A DNA stretch of 9,509 bases from contig CAMDGT010000025.1 in assembly GCA_945898025.1 (NCBI GenBank), forward strand, positions 1 to 9,509, read 5' to 3'. A program made the position numbers and the translations under genes. This stretch comes from Rickettsia typhi. Its GTDB lineage: Bacteria > Pseudomonadota > Alphaproteobacteria > Rickettsiales > UBA1997. Positions 1 through 6,424 of this stretch are shown piece by piece. Under the pieces are notes generated by a model. That model worked only from the letters and a program-made list of their open reading frames with translations. It had not been told where the DNA came from and ran no database searches. Position 1 is the first letter of the stretch. Every line of letters starts with the position of its first letter.

Positions 1-2
1 CT

Positions 3-403
3 GTTTTTGGCGTCTTAAAAAGAGATGGTAAGGTTTTCGTTGAAATAGTCAAAAACTGCACCAGAGAACAATTGATGCCTATTATTCAGGCAAATTATTC
101 AGGGGAAAATTCTCGAGGGATCAACAATTAAATACAGATGGGTGGAAGGCTTACGATGGCTTAATTTTAAATGATTACACTCATCATCGAGTTTTTCATT
201 CTACAATGAATTTGCTCGAGGAAAAAATCATGTTATAGTATAAAGTCTTTCTGGAGCTATTACAAAAGAAGATTAGCAAAATTTAATGGATTAACAATGA
301 AAAATTTATTTTGCACTTAAAAGAAAGTGAATTTAGATTTAACTATCGAAAACAAGATTTGTATAAAGTTTTGTTAAAAAAAATTAGAGAAAATCCTCTT
401 TAA
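3..403 (+). pseudogene. Decayed IS1595 family (ISXO2-like) transposase, C-terminal part
   Basis: Reading across frames recovers a continuous IS1595/ISXO2-like transposase C-terminal half. Frame 3 (3-128) gives VFGVLKRDGKVFVEIVKN and onward. Frame 2 (about 131-226) gives TDGWKAYDGLILNDYTHHRV. Frame 1 gives a short NHV around 226-234. Frame 3 from 237 gives SIKSFWSYYKRRLAKFNGLT. Frame 2 from 305 gives FILHLKESEFRFNYRKQDLY and ends in ENPL plus TAA at 401-403. At least four indels are needed, so it cannot be expressed as one protein. The Asp of TDGW fits the second catalytic Asp of the DDE set. The NGIESFW motif, which holds the catalytic Glu in this family, reads SIKSFW (aag at 243-245), so the Glu also appears lost. 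The 5' part lies beyond the window edge. The family call rests on recognised motifs, not on a search. Confidence 0.85.
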
Positions 404-404
404 A

Positions 405-417
405 GTTGTCTAGACCC
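405..417. repeat. Possible right terminal inverted repeat of the IS remnant
   Basis: Directly after the transposase stop lies GTTGTCTAGACCC. Read inward from its outer end it is GGGTCTAGACAAC. IS1595-type elements usually have short terminal inverted repeats that begin with G's just outside the transposase stop, so position and composition fit. The partner end is outside the window and no target-site duplication can be tested, so this is only a candidate. Confidence 0.3.
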
Positions 418-438
418 TAAATAATTAATTAAATAAAA

Positions 439-1707
439 ATGAGTCAATTAAAATCTGAACAAAAAATTGCCGTTAGAGGTATGAAAATAGCCACTGTAAA
501 TTGTGGTATAAAATATAAAAATCGCGATGATTTATTGCTGGTAATTTTTGAAAAGCCAGTAGCGGTAGCGGGTTTATTTACTACTTCAACCATGACTGCA
601 TCTCCCGTTGTTCATTGTCGAAACATTCTTCAGCAAAAACAAGCTCGTGCTTTAATCGTAAATGCGGGCAATGCTAATGCCTTCACGGGGGAGGTTGGCA
701 AAACGATAGTGCAAAAAACCGTTGATAAAATTTCTTCTTCCTTAAATGCAACATCAAACCAAATATTCGTTAGTTCAACGGGGGTTATTGGTGAATTATT
801 CGATGTTAATTTAATTACACAAAAAATCGACGAAATGATTTTACAAGCAAATGATGATGAATCAATGATTATCAAGGCTTCAAAGGCAATTATGACCACT
901 GATACTAAAATGAAATTAGTGCAAAAAAAATGCCTAATTGATTCGCAAGAAGTTAATATTATAGGTTTTGCTAAGGGCTCAGGAATGATTGCTCCCAATA
1001 TGGCAACGATGCTTGGCTATATCTTCACTGATGCCAATGTTTCTAGTGATGTTTTGCAAAAAATTCTTGCCGATATTGTCGAAAAAAGCTTTAATTCAAT
1101 AACTGTTGATTCTGATCAATCAACCAACGATACAGTTCTTGCCTTTGCAACCGCAACCGCTAAACATAATTTTATCGATAATGCAGAAAATAAATCAATT
1201 GCTAATTTTAAAATTACAATGGAAGAATTAGTAATTGAATTGGCTAAAATGATAGTTATTGACGGCGAGGGCGCTAAAAAGCTGATTGAAATCAATGTTG
1301 TTAATGCAACAAATTATCAACAAGCTAAAATAGTGGCGATGGCAATTGCCAATTCTCCTTTGGTAAAAAGTGCCATGGCGGCCTCTGACCCTAATTGGGG
1401 AAGGATTATTATGGCAATTGGTAAATCAACCACGAATATTTCTCCTCAACAAATTAAAGTTAAAATCGGCGATTTCTTAATTGCTGAAAATGGCTCTAGA
1501 GCTAATGATTACAACGAAGCAAATGTTCATCAATATTTAAAAAGAGAAGAGGTAAAAATTATTGTCGATCTAGGAGTTAACAAAACACAGGAAATAAAAA
1601 ATATTTCTACTTCTCAAACTATGAAGCAAGATCTTTATTCTGCCACTGTTTGGGGTTGCGATCTCAATGAAGAATATGTTAAAATTAATAAAGATTATCG
1701 TAGCTAA
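439..1707 (+). CDS. argJ: Bifunctional ornithine acetyltransferase / N-acetylglutamate synthase
   Basis: ArgJ moves the acetyl group from N-acetylornithine to glutamate, recycling it in arginine synthesis; some members also make N-acetylglutamate from acetyl-CoA. It acts in the cytoplasm and cuts itself into two chains. The 422-aa length is slightly above the usual ~400. Visible landmarks are the N-terminal GIKYKNRDDLLLV (23-35), the oxyanion-hole segment STGVIGE (113-119, Thr114-Gly115), and the cleavage site KGSGMIAPNMATML, with predicted cleavage before Thr190, the nucleophile. Further landmarks are TVDSDQSTNDT in the beta chain and the C-terminal WGCDLNEEYVKINKDYRS, close to the family's NADYRT ending. 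ATG 439 is the first start after an in-frame TAA at 430. No clear Shine-Dalgarno precedes it, and Met15 (481) is an alternative start. The stop overlaps the trpD start (TAATG). Whether it is mono- or bifunctional cannot be told from sequence. Confidence 0.96.
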   Translation: MSQLKSEQKIAVRGMKIATVNCGIKYKNRDDLLLVIFEKPVAVAGLFTTSTMTASPVVHCRNILQQKQARALIVNAGNANAFTGEVGKTIVQKTVDKISSSLNATSNQIFVSSTGVIGELFDVNLITQKIDEMILQANDDESMIIKASKAIMTTDTKMKLVQKKCLIDSQEVNIIGFAKGSGMIAPNMATMLGYIFTDANVSSDVLQKILADIVEKSFNSITVDSDQSTNDTVLAFATATAKHNFIDNAENKSIANFKITMEELVIELAKMIVIDGEGAKKLIEINVVNATNYQQAKIVAMAIANSPLVKSAMAASDPNWGRIIMAIGKSTTNISPQQIKVKIGDFLIAENGSRANDYNEANVHQYLKREEVKIIVDLGVNKTQEIKNISTSQTMKQDLYSATVWGCDLNEEYVKINKDYRS

Positions 1708-2720
1708 TGACTGCTATTTTTAACCTTTCCAATCTAGATAACATTGATTCCAATAAATTTACTGAAATTTTTACTCAAATTTTAGAACAAAAATTTTCTG
1801 ATGATAAAATAATTGAAATATTATTAAAAATTAATCAATTGCAATATCCAGTTGAGGCAATGATTGGAGCCTTTAATGCCCTTAAGCATAAAATGTTAAA
1901 GATTAATGTGGGTAATAATTTATTATCACAAACTATTGATTTATGCGGAACGGGCGGTGATTGCCTTAATACCTTCAATATTTCAACTGCCACTTCTTTT
2001 GTTGTTGCTTCTTGCGGGGTAAAAGTGGCGAAAAACGGCAATCGAGCTTCGTCTTCTAAATCTGGCTCTGCGGATATCTTTGAAATTTTAAATATTGAAT
2101 TTTCTAAAGACCAAGAATCAATAATATCAAGCCTTGAAAATAATAATTTAGTTTTTTTATTTGCTCCATATTTTCATCAAAGCCTTAAAAATATTGCTCC
2201 GATTCGCAAATTAATCAAACAGCCGACCATTTTCAATTATTTAGGGCCTTTGCTAAACCCGTTGCAAGTTGATAAACAAATAATTGGCGTGGCAAATGTA
2301 AATATGATAGAAAAAATGTCGCAAGTAATTATCTCGCAAAAAATATCGCAAAAAGAGGTTTATTTTGTTAATGGCGACGATGGAATGGACGAACTAACCC
2401 TTACAACCAACTCACAGATTATAAAATTAATCAATGGCAATATAAAAACAGAAGTTTTTAACCCCACCAATTTTGGCTTTGAAAAGGTTGATATAGTTGA
2501 TTTAACGGGCGGTAGCCCCGAATATAATGCCAAAGCATTAATTGATTTACTTGATGGTAAAAAATCTCCCTACCGCAATATTGTTGTAATCAATAGTGCC
2601 CTAGCTCTAATTTTAGCAAAAAAGGCAAATAATTTTCAAGATGCCATTAAGTTAGCGGAATCAAGCATTGATAATGGCGATGCAAAAAATATACTCATTA
2701 AAATGCAAAAAAAGATATGA
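1707..2720 (+). CDS. trpD: Anthranilate phosphoribosyltransferase (divergent anthranilate pocket)
   Basis: TrpD joins anthranilate to PRPP, the second committed step of tryptophan synthesis, in the cytoplasm. The 337-aa length is normal. Visible motifs are the PRPP-binding DLCGTGGDCLNTFNIST (GTGGD at 81-85), KNGNRASSSKSGSADIFE (109-126), FAPYFHQSLKNIAPIRK (152-168), TIFNYLGPLLNP (174-185), and GDDGMDEL with the Mg-binding Asp228-Glu229. Two usual anthranilate-contact residues differ: the His of KHGNR is Asn110, and the Arg of the RT[IL]FN motif is Pro173. The phosphoribosyl-binding side looks intact. The start ATG overlaps the argJ stop as TAATG, so translation is probably coupled. No other trp gene is visible, and trpC does not follow. 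It is most likely TrpD; the pocket changes leave some room for a related phosphoribosyltransferase using another amine. Confidence 0.9.
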   Translation: MTAIFNLSNLDNIDSNKFTEIFTQILEQKFSDDKIIEILLKINQLQYPVEAMIGAFNALKHKMLKINVGNNLLSQTIDLCGTGGDCLNTFNISTATSFVVASCGVKVAKNGNRASSSKSGSADIFEILNIEFSKDQESIISSLENNNLVFLFAPYFHQSLKNIAPIRKLIKQPTIFNYLGPLLNPLQVDKQIIGVANVNMIEKMSQVIISQKISQKEVYFVNGDDGMDELTLTTNSQIIKLINGNIKTEVFNPTNFGFEKVDIVDLTGGSPEYNAKALIDLLDGKKSPYRNIVVINSALALILAKKANNFQDAIKLAESSIDNGDAKNILIKMQKKI

Positions 2721-2786
2721 TGCGATTAAATCAATACAAAAAATGCCCCTCTCCGAAGGCAGAGTCTTAGTAAAACCTTGCTACAC

Positions 2787-2841
2787 AATAACCCTCCCCT
2801 TGAGGGAGGGTCGAAATTGCTAGCAATTTCGGGGAGGGGTC
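2787..2841 (+). repeat. GC-rich palindromic dispersed element, copy A
   Basis: The element starts AATAACCCTCCCCTTGAGGG and ends GGGGAGGGGTC, so the outer arms pair. At its centre (2812-2831) is a perfect 20-base palindrome with half-site CGAAATTGCT. An inner CCCTCC/GGGAGG hairpin is also possible. As RNA it would fold into a strong stem just 67 bases after trpD, so it may end or protect that transcript. It looks like a REP-like or small palindromic mobile element, related to the inverted copy B at 2888-2964. Confidence 0.75.
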
Positions 2842-2887
2842 AAAAAACTAGTTATAACTCCATGCCTAATGTTATTAAAATATTTCT

Positions 2888-2964
2888 GACCTCTCCTCTG
2901 CATCGCCAACAAGTTGGCTCTGCGACCCTCCCTCAAAAATAATTAAGGGGGGGAGGGGTTATTA
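2888..2964 (-). repeat. GC-rich palindromic dispersed element, copy B (inverted)
   Basis: On the minus strand this begins TAATAACCCCTCCCCCCC, continues TTGAGGGAGGGTCG, and ends GAGGAGAGGTC. It therefore shares both ends and the TTGAGGGAGGGTCG block with copy A, in opposite orientation. The centre differs: copy A has the CGAAATTGCT palindrome, while copy B has a core with its own CCAAC-AAG-TTGG pairing. B also carries about 12 extra bases (TAATTATTT region) before the shared block. The same ends with different cores suggest a mobile palindrome family rather than a simple local duplication. Confidence 0.65.
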
Positions 2965-3021
2965 GATCGAGAAGATATTTTAACTGCTTGCAATTCTAGC
3001 TTCGAGCTTTCTATCAACGGA

Positions 3022-3256
3022 AATAAGGGGTTTCAGCCTTGTTAAAGTTATGTTCGGTCTCTTCCCCTTCGGCAACAAGGGGTTTCAACCCCCCAAGATT
3101 CTAACGGTAACAAGGGGTTTCAACCCCCCAAGATTCTAACGGCAACAAGGGGTTTCAGCCTTGTTAAAGTTATGTTCGGTCTCTTCCCCTTCGGCAACAA
3201 GGGGTTTCAACCCCCCAAGATTCTAACGGCAACAAGGGGTTTCAACCCCTTGTGGT
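3022..3256. repeat. Nested tandem array of 52-base (L) and 35-base (S) hairpin units
   Basis: Units follow in the order L1 (3022-3073), S1 (3074-3108), S2 (3109-3143), L2 (3144-3195), S3 (3196-3230), S4 partial (3231-3256). All share the opening AACAAGGGGTTTCA. S units go on with ACCCCCCAAGATTCTAACGG. L units go on with GCCTTGTTAAAGTTATGTTC and end CCCCTTCGGC. Copies are nearly identical (L1 starts AATAAGG; S1 ends in T instead of C), so L-S-S appears to have been duplicated as a 122-base block. Each unit has a hairpin: GGGGTT/AACCCC in S, AACAAGG/CCTTGTT in L. A degenerate echo (AAGGGGCTAAAACCC) follows near 3284-3298. Confidence 0.85.
3232..3253. terminator. Perfect hairpin in the last array unit, possible transcription barrier
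   Basis: ACAAGGGGTT and AACCCCTTGT pair perfectly over 10 bases around a TC centre. The pairing works on both strands between the convergent genes. Neither side has a convincing T-run, so it is not a classical intrinsic terminator. A role in ending or stabilising transcripts is inferred from position only. Confidence 0.35.
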
Positions 3257-3298
3257 AAATACATTTTCGGTCATGATTAAGGCAAGGGGCTAAAACCC

Positions 3299-3322
3299 AT
3301 TGTTGCCTATTTTGGCAATAAT
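3299..3322 (-). terminator. Possible terminator hairpin after the nuclease gene
   Basis: ATTGTTGCC (3299-3307) pairs with GGCAATAAT (3314-3322) with one mismatch around a TATTTT loop, about 20 bases downstream of the stop of the last gene of the minus-strand operon. On that strand the following sequence is TGGGTTTTAG, only a weak T-run. It is a plausible end point for the defence operon transcript. Confidence 0.4.
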
Positions 3323-3341
3323 TATAAGAAATGGCTTTTTA

Positions 3342-4505
3342 TTATTCCCAATCTTTGAAAATGATTTCTTCTTTTTCTGCATCATATTTATAATTAACGA
3401 TATCGCCATTTATCATAAAATCAATTGCCAGATTAATAATATCTAGTGGAGCAATAAACCATTCGCGGGGGCTGTGTCGCCTTCCTTCATTATCAAAAAC
3501 ATCTACATTTAAACAAGCCGATCCAAAAAATGTATGCAATAATTGTTCAAGTTTTTGTGGGTTCATATTAAAACATCTAAACGTCGTTACTATTTCAACT
3601 GTTGCCATTAAATAAGTTGGCTCCAAAACGGCATTTTTTACTCTCTCTTCCACTGGAATTTTTGAGAAGCCAATTTTATAAAGATTTTTAATTGATTTTA
3701 TTTCTTGTTTATCGCTTAAAGATTTTACAACATAAATATAGCCAGTCTCTTGATCTTCTGAGGTGACATTGTAAAAATCATTAAGATAATTTTCTGATGA
3801 TTTACTAACTCTTCTGCCATCTTTAAATAAAGCCTTTCCTAAAGATCTTAACAATAAATTTGATTCAGTGCCATTTTCAAAAATTGCTCTTAAGCGAGCA
3901 TCGAATTTGCCATGTTCATCTTTGATTTTTTCTCCAACTTCAGCAAGATAAACTAACATCCCCCTCAATACAAAAAATTCTCCCTTTGCCATTTTATAAT
4001 CTCTGTGAAATGGCAGTAATTTTCTCTTGCCATATTTAATCTCTTTATGACATTGAGTAAATTTTTCCGTAAATTCTTCAAAATTTTTACAAGGCTTTCT
4101 TCTGGCAATAAATTCAGCTTCGGCTCTTTCTTTTGGAATATATTTTAAATTAAAAATATCATTTTCATCGCTTTCAAAAATCCCTAGATCGTCATCCTCA
4201 AAAATATCATCGATGGTTTTAACTTCTTTCGTTTCTTTCTGGAGTAATTTATGCTCGTCATAAACTAAAAGCGAACGTAATTTTTCTTTATCTTCTCGCA
4301 TTGTGCTAAGGCGAGAATAAAGTTGATGCTCGTTGATGTCGCCTCCCGCTTTTGGTTCGCAACCATTATCTTTTACAAAATTATTTATTTGTTGAAATGA
4401 AGATAAAAGACGATCGTCGGCAGTAACTGCATCCTGCTTAGACTTAAAATTTAGGAGACCTAAATCGTCATCTTCTATTAATTTGAGCAAATCTTTTTTA
4501 TCCAT
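3342..4505 (-). CDS. GIY-YIG nuclease domain protein (T5orf172/MUG113 type)
   Basis: This 387-aa protein ends in a GIY-YIG fold of the T5orf172/MUG113 kind. GYIYVV (Gly255-Tyr258) and LYKIGF (Tyr276-Gly279) form the name-giving strands. Arg288, in PVEERVKNA, sits where the catalytic Arg is expected. Glu320 and His324 lie in LEQLLHTFF, and REWF (347-350) closes the domain. The first ~250 residues have no domain I recognise. They hold two copies of an acidic motif, EDDDLGLL (11-18) and EDDDLGIF (103-110), on either side of a charged helical stretch. It is the last gene of the operon; its ATG overlaps the helicase stop (TAATG). The expected role is the cutting subunit of a restriction-like system driven by the helicase. 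By family the domain may also only bind DNA. In position and type it resembles B. subtilis YeeC, judged from memory. Confidence 0.85.
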   Translation of the reverse strand: MDKKDLLKLIEDDDLGLLNFKSKQDAVTADDRLLSSFQQINNFVKDNGCEPKAGGDINEHQLYSRLSTMREDKEKLRSLLVYDEHKLLQKETKEVKTIDDIFEDDDLGIFESDENDIFNLKYIPKERAEAEFIARRKPCKNFEEFTEKFTQCHKEIKYGKRKLLPFHRDYKMAKGEFFVLRGMLVYLAEVGEKIKDEHGKFDARLRAIFENGTESNLLLRSLGKALFKDGRRVSKSSENYLNDFYNVTSEDQETGYIYVVKSLSDKQEIKSIKNLYKIGFSKIPVEERVKNAVLEPTYLMATVEIVTTFRCFNMNPQKLEQLLHTFFGSACLNVDVFDNEGRRHSPREWFIAPLDIINLAIDFMINGDIVNYKYDAEKEEIIFKDWE

Positions 4506-6424
4506 TACAAACTCTGTTTTCTTCGCTGATCTATGATGTAAATTCTCGCTTCAGCCAATCTTCTTTCTAAAGGATCGGCTGCATTAACATTTGGCAATAT
4601 GCCATTATTATTTTGAACAAAACTTTTGATTTTTGGCCAAAGAATAACAGCTTCTTCATCAGTCATTTGAATTCGATTTACTTCAATTGCTTCTTGAATA
4701 AGCCTTAAAACACTTGTGGTTACAGATTTTGAAAGTATTTCAAAGGCTTGTTGAAAAGGGTTGATTGTATCAATTAAATCAATATACAAATCATCAATAT
4801 TAATAAATCTTGATGATCCAATTATAAATCTTTTATCTCCCACTTCCTTGATTTCACAATTCTTCACCACCGAATCAACCGCAACATATTGGCGAACCTC
4901 CTCAACCTCTGAGGCAGTTAAATCTGGATATTTAATTTGGATAATTTTTGGAATCATTACTTTGTTAATCACTTCAGCATCAACATTTCCAGGCAATGCT
5001 TTTAACATTTGATTATCTTGTAAAATTGTGGCTTTTAAATCATTCAAATCGGATTCAATAATATCTTTAACCCTATTTGAGCTTGGCTCTTTAAAGCCTC
5101 TAATTTTAATTTCTCCCGCTTGACTTTTATCGTCATCGCTTAATTTTGTTTTAAATTTAAAGCTCGGTGCTAAAACTTGCTCCATCAAGAGCGAACAAGT
5201 AATGGCTTTAAGCATATTATTTACTGAAACGGTAACTTTTTCATCGGTTGCATCTGGTTGAGCAATAAGATTAGTGAATTGTGCATGAGTTTTATTTTTG
5301 CTATCTCGAGTGCAACGACCAATAATTTGAATTACCTCAGTTAGCGACCCACGATAGCCCACTGTTAAAGCATGCTCGCAATATGGCCAATCAAAGCCTT
5401 CTTTTGCCATACCAAGAGCAATAATCAAATCCATATCATTTTCTAATTTGATGTTGCGAAGATATTCAGCAACTTTATCTCGATCATTTTCCTCAACTAA
5501 ATTGGCAATTTTTAAAATTTTACCATCCAAAAATCTTTTTACAAAAAGAACCCCTGTTTTATTATCTTGCCTCTCAACAACGCCAATTAAATCGATAATA
5601 GTGTCAACTTCTCGATATTTATCTTTTGTCGATTCACCAGCATTAACATTGGGAATATGAAGAATAGTTTTTTTATCGGTATCAAGAATTTCCATAATTG
5701 CGGATGTATATCTTCCTTGATAAAAATGATAACCAATCCCCAGAGATTTAAGATAATCGTAGCCATTTAACTGCTCGTAATAATTGTAGGTTGTTTTTGT
5801 AAATTTTTCTTCATCTTCGGGCATTAAAACGGCAACCCCATCCCCTCTAAAATAAGAACCCGTCATTGCTAAAATATGAGCATTTGATTTTGTCATAATC
5901 AAATGCAAGAGGCTCCCTAATTTATTGTTTTCTTTATCCGCTGAAACATGATGAAATTCATCAATCGCAAGCAAGCAATCATTGAATTTACTTTCATCAA
6001 TTTGCTCAAAAGCAAAGCGAAGCGTTGCATGAGTGCAAATCAAAATTTTTGCATCTGAATTAATGAAGCGAATAAAAGCTTCAACTTTTTTGTTATCACT
6101 TCCCGCAGTGCATAAATTATACTCATCTTGCGGTTCCCAATTGGCAAAAAACCCGTGAGACATCAAATCAGTTTTGCCAAACGATCCACCAATTGATTTT
6201 TCTGGCACCGCAACAATAACTTTTTTGATTCCCTGCTTATAAAGCTTATCCAAGGCTATAAACATTAATGCTCGCGATTTTCCTGAGGCTGGCGGGGCTT
6301 TTAAAAGCAAATATCTTGCATCTCTAGCCTGATATGCCCTTTCTTGCATTTCTCGCATTCCGAGCTTATTAATTTTAGTGCTTTCACCTGTTTGTTTGTA
6401 AGAAACTTCTACTAGGTTTTTCAT
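4505..6424 (-). CDS. SF2 DEAD/DEAH-like helicase, restriction-system type
   Basis: A 639-aa superfamily 2 helicase or translocase with a full motif set: a Q-like REMQERAY (24-31), Walker A APPASGKS (43-50, Lys49), motif Ia VAVPEKS (71-77), and Walker B AIDEFHH (153-159, a DEFH box with Asp155-Glu156). Motif III is TGSY (188-191), motif V lies in ALGMAKEGFDWP, and motif VI is QIIGRCTRDS (366-375) with Arg370 and Arg373 as likely arginine fingers. The C-terminal ~220 residues are mostly helical and unassigned. The layout is that of ResIII-like helicases in restriction and defence loci, such as YeeB. No nuclease domain is fused; the GIY-YIG protein encoded next may supply cutting. The gene starts inside the KilA-N stop (TAATG) with no Shine-Dalgarno in front, so translation is probably coupled. 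The helicase call is firm; the partner and substrate are inferred. Confidence 0.9.
   Translation of the reverse strand: MKNLVEVSYKQTGESTKINKLGMREMQERAYQARDARYLLLKAPPASGKSRALMFIALDKLYKQGIKKVIVAVPEKSIGGSFGKTDLMSHGFFANWEPQDEYNLCTAGSDNKKVEAFIRFINSDAKILICTHATLRFAFEQIDESKFNDCLLAIDEFHHVSADKENNKLGSLLHLIMTKSNAHILAMTGSYFRGDGVAVLMPEDEEKFTKTTYNYYEQLNGYDYLKSLGIGYHFYQGRYTSAIMEILDTDKKTILHIPNVNAGESTKDKYREVDTIIDLIGVVERQDNKTGVLFVKRFLDGKILKIANLVEENDRDKVAEYLRNIKLENDMDLIIALGMAKEGFDWPYCEHALTVGYRGSLTEVIQIIGRCTRDSKNKTHAQFTNLIAQPDATDEKVTVSVNNMLKAITCSLLMEQVLAPSFKFKTKLSDDDKSQAGEIKIRGFKEPSSNRVKDIIESDLNDLKATILQDNQMLKALPGNVDAEVINKVMIPKIIQIKYPDLTASEVEEVRQYVAVDSVVKNCEIKEVGDKRFIIGSSRFINIDDLYIDLIDTINPFQQAFEILSKSVTTSVLRLIQEAIEVNRIQMTDEEAVILWPKIKSFVQNNNGILPNVNAADPLERRLAEARIYIIDQRRKQSL

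Larger units (their letters stand above)
2721..3341. other. Gene-free repeat-rich region between convergent operons
   Basis: I see no credible coding sequence in these 621 bases between the trpD stop (+ strand) and the nuclease stop (- strand). Almost all of it is structured repeat: a GC-rich palindromic element in two inverted copies, a short unique stretch (about 2965-3021), a nested tandem array, and a last hairpin near 3299-3322. Local G/C is clearly richer than in the genes around it. Its position suggests a bidirectional transcription barrier and a tolerated site for repeat insertion. Confidence 0.75.

Noticed and set aside
371..434. Possible sigma70 promoter before argJ (TTGTTA at 371, TTGTCT at 406 with AT-rich boxes downstream)
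   Set aside because: No -10 box at proper spacing is convincing. In sequence this AT-rich such matches are expected by chance, and the second would start transcription at or inside the start codon.
630..998. 122-codon minus-strand reading frame over argJ
   Set aside because: It lies wholly inside the well-supported argJ gene on the other strand, resembles no known protein and has no context of its own.
2741..2766. Third copy of the palindromic element (CCCCTCTCCGAAGGCAGAG)
   Set aside because: It only vaguely recalls the element ends, with no matching TTGAGGGAGGGTCG block; too weak to annotate.
3022..3256. Regular repeats that might be a CRISPR array
   Set aside because: The units are contiguous with two unit types that share a head, and the sequence between heads is itself repeated, so there are no unique spacers. 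No cas genes are in view.
4761..5012. Short plus-strand reading frames inside the helicase and KilA-N genes (also 5448-5660, 6503-6706, 7013-7228)
   Set aside because: They lie antisense to strongly supported genes, have serine/leucine-rich shadow composition and show no family motifs.
4505..6424. Helicase as a type I HsdR or type III Res subunit
   Set aside because: At 639 aa it is too short for HsdR and shows no fused nuclease motif. No HsdS or type III Mod gene is visible, and the neighbouring methyltransferase is of MmeI/YeeA type.
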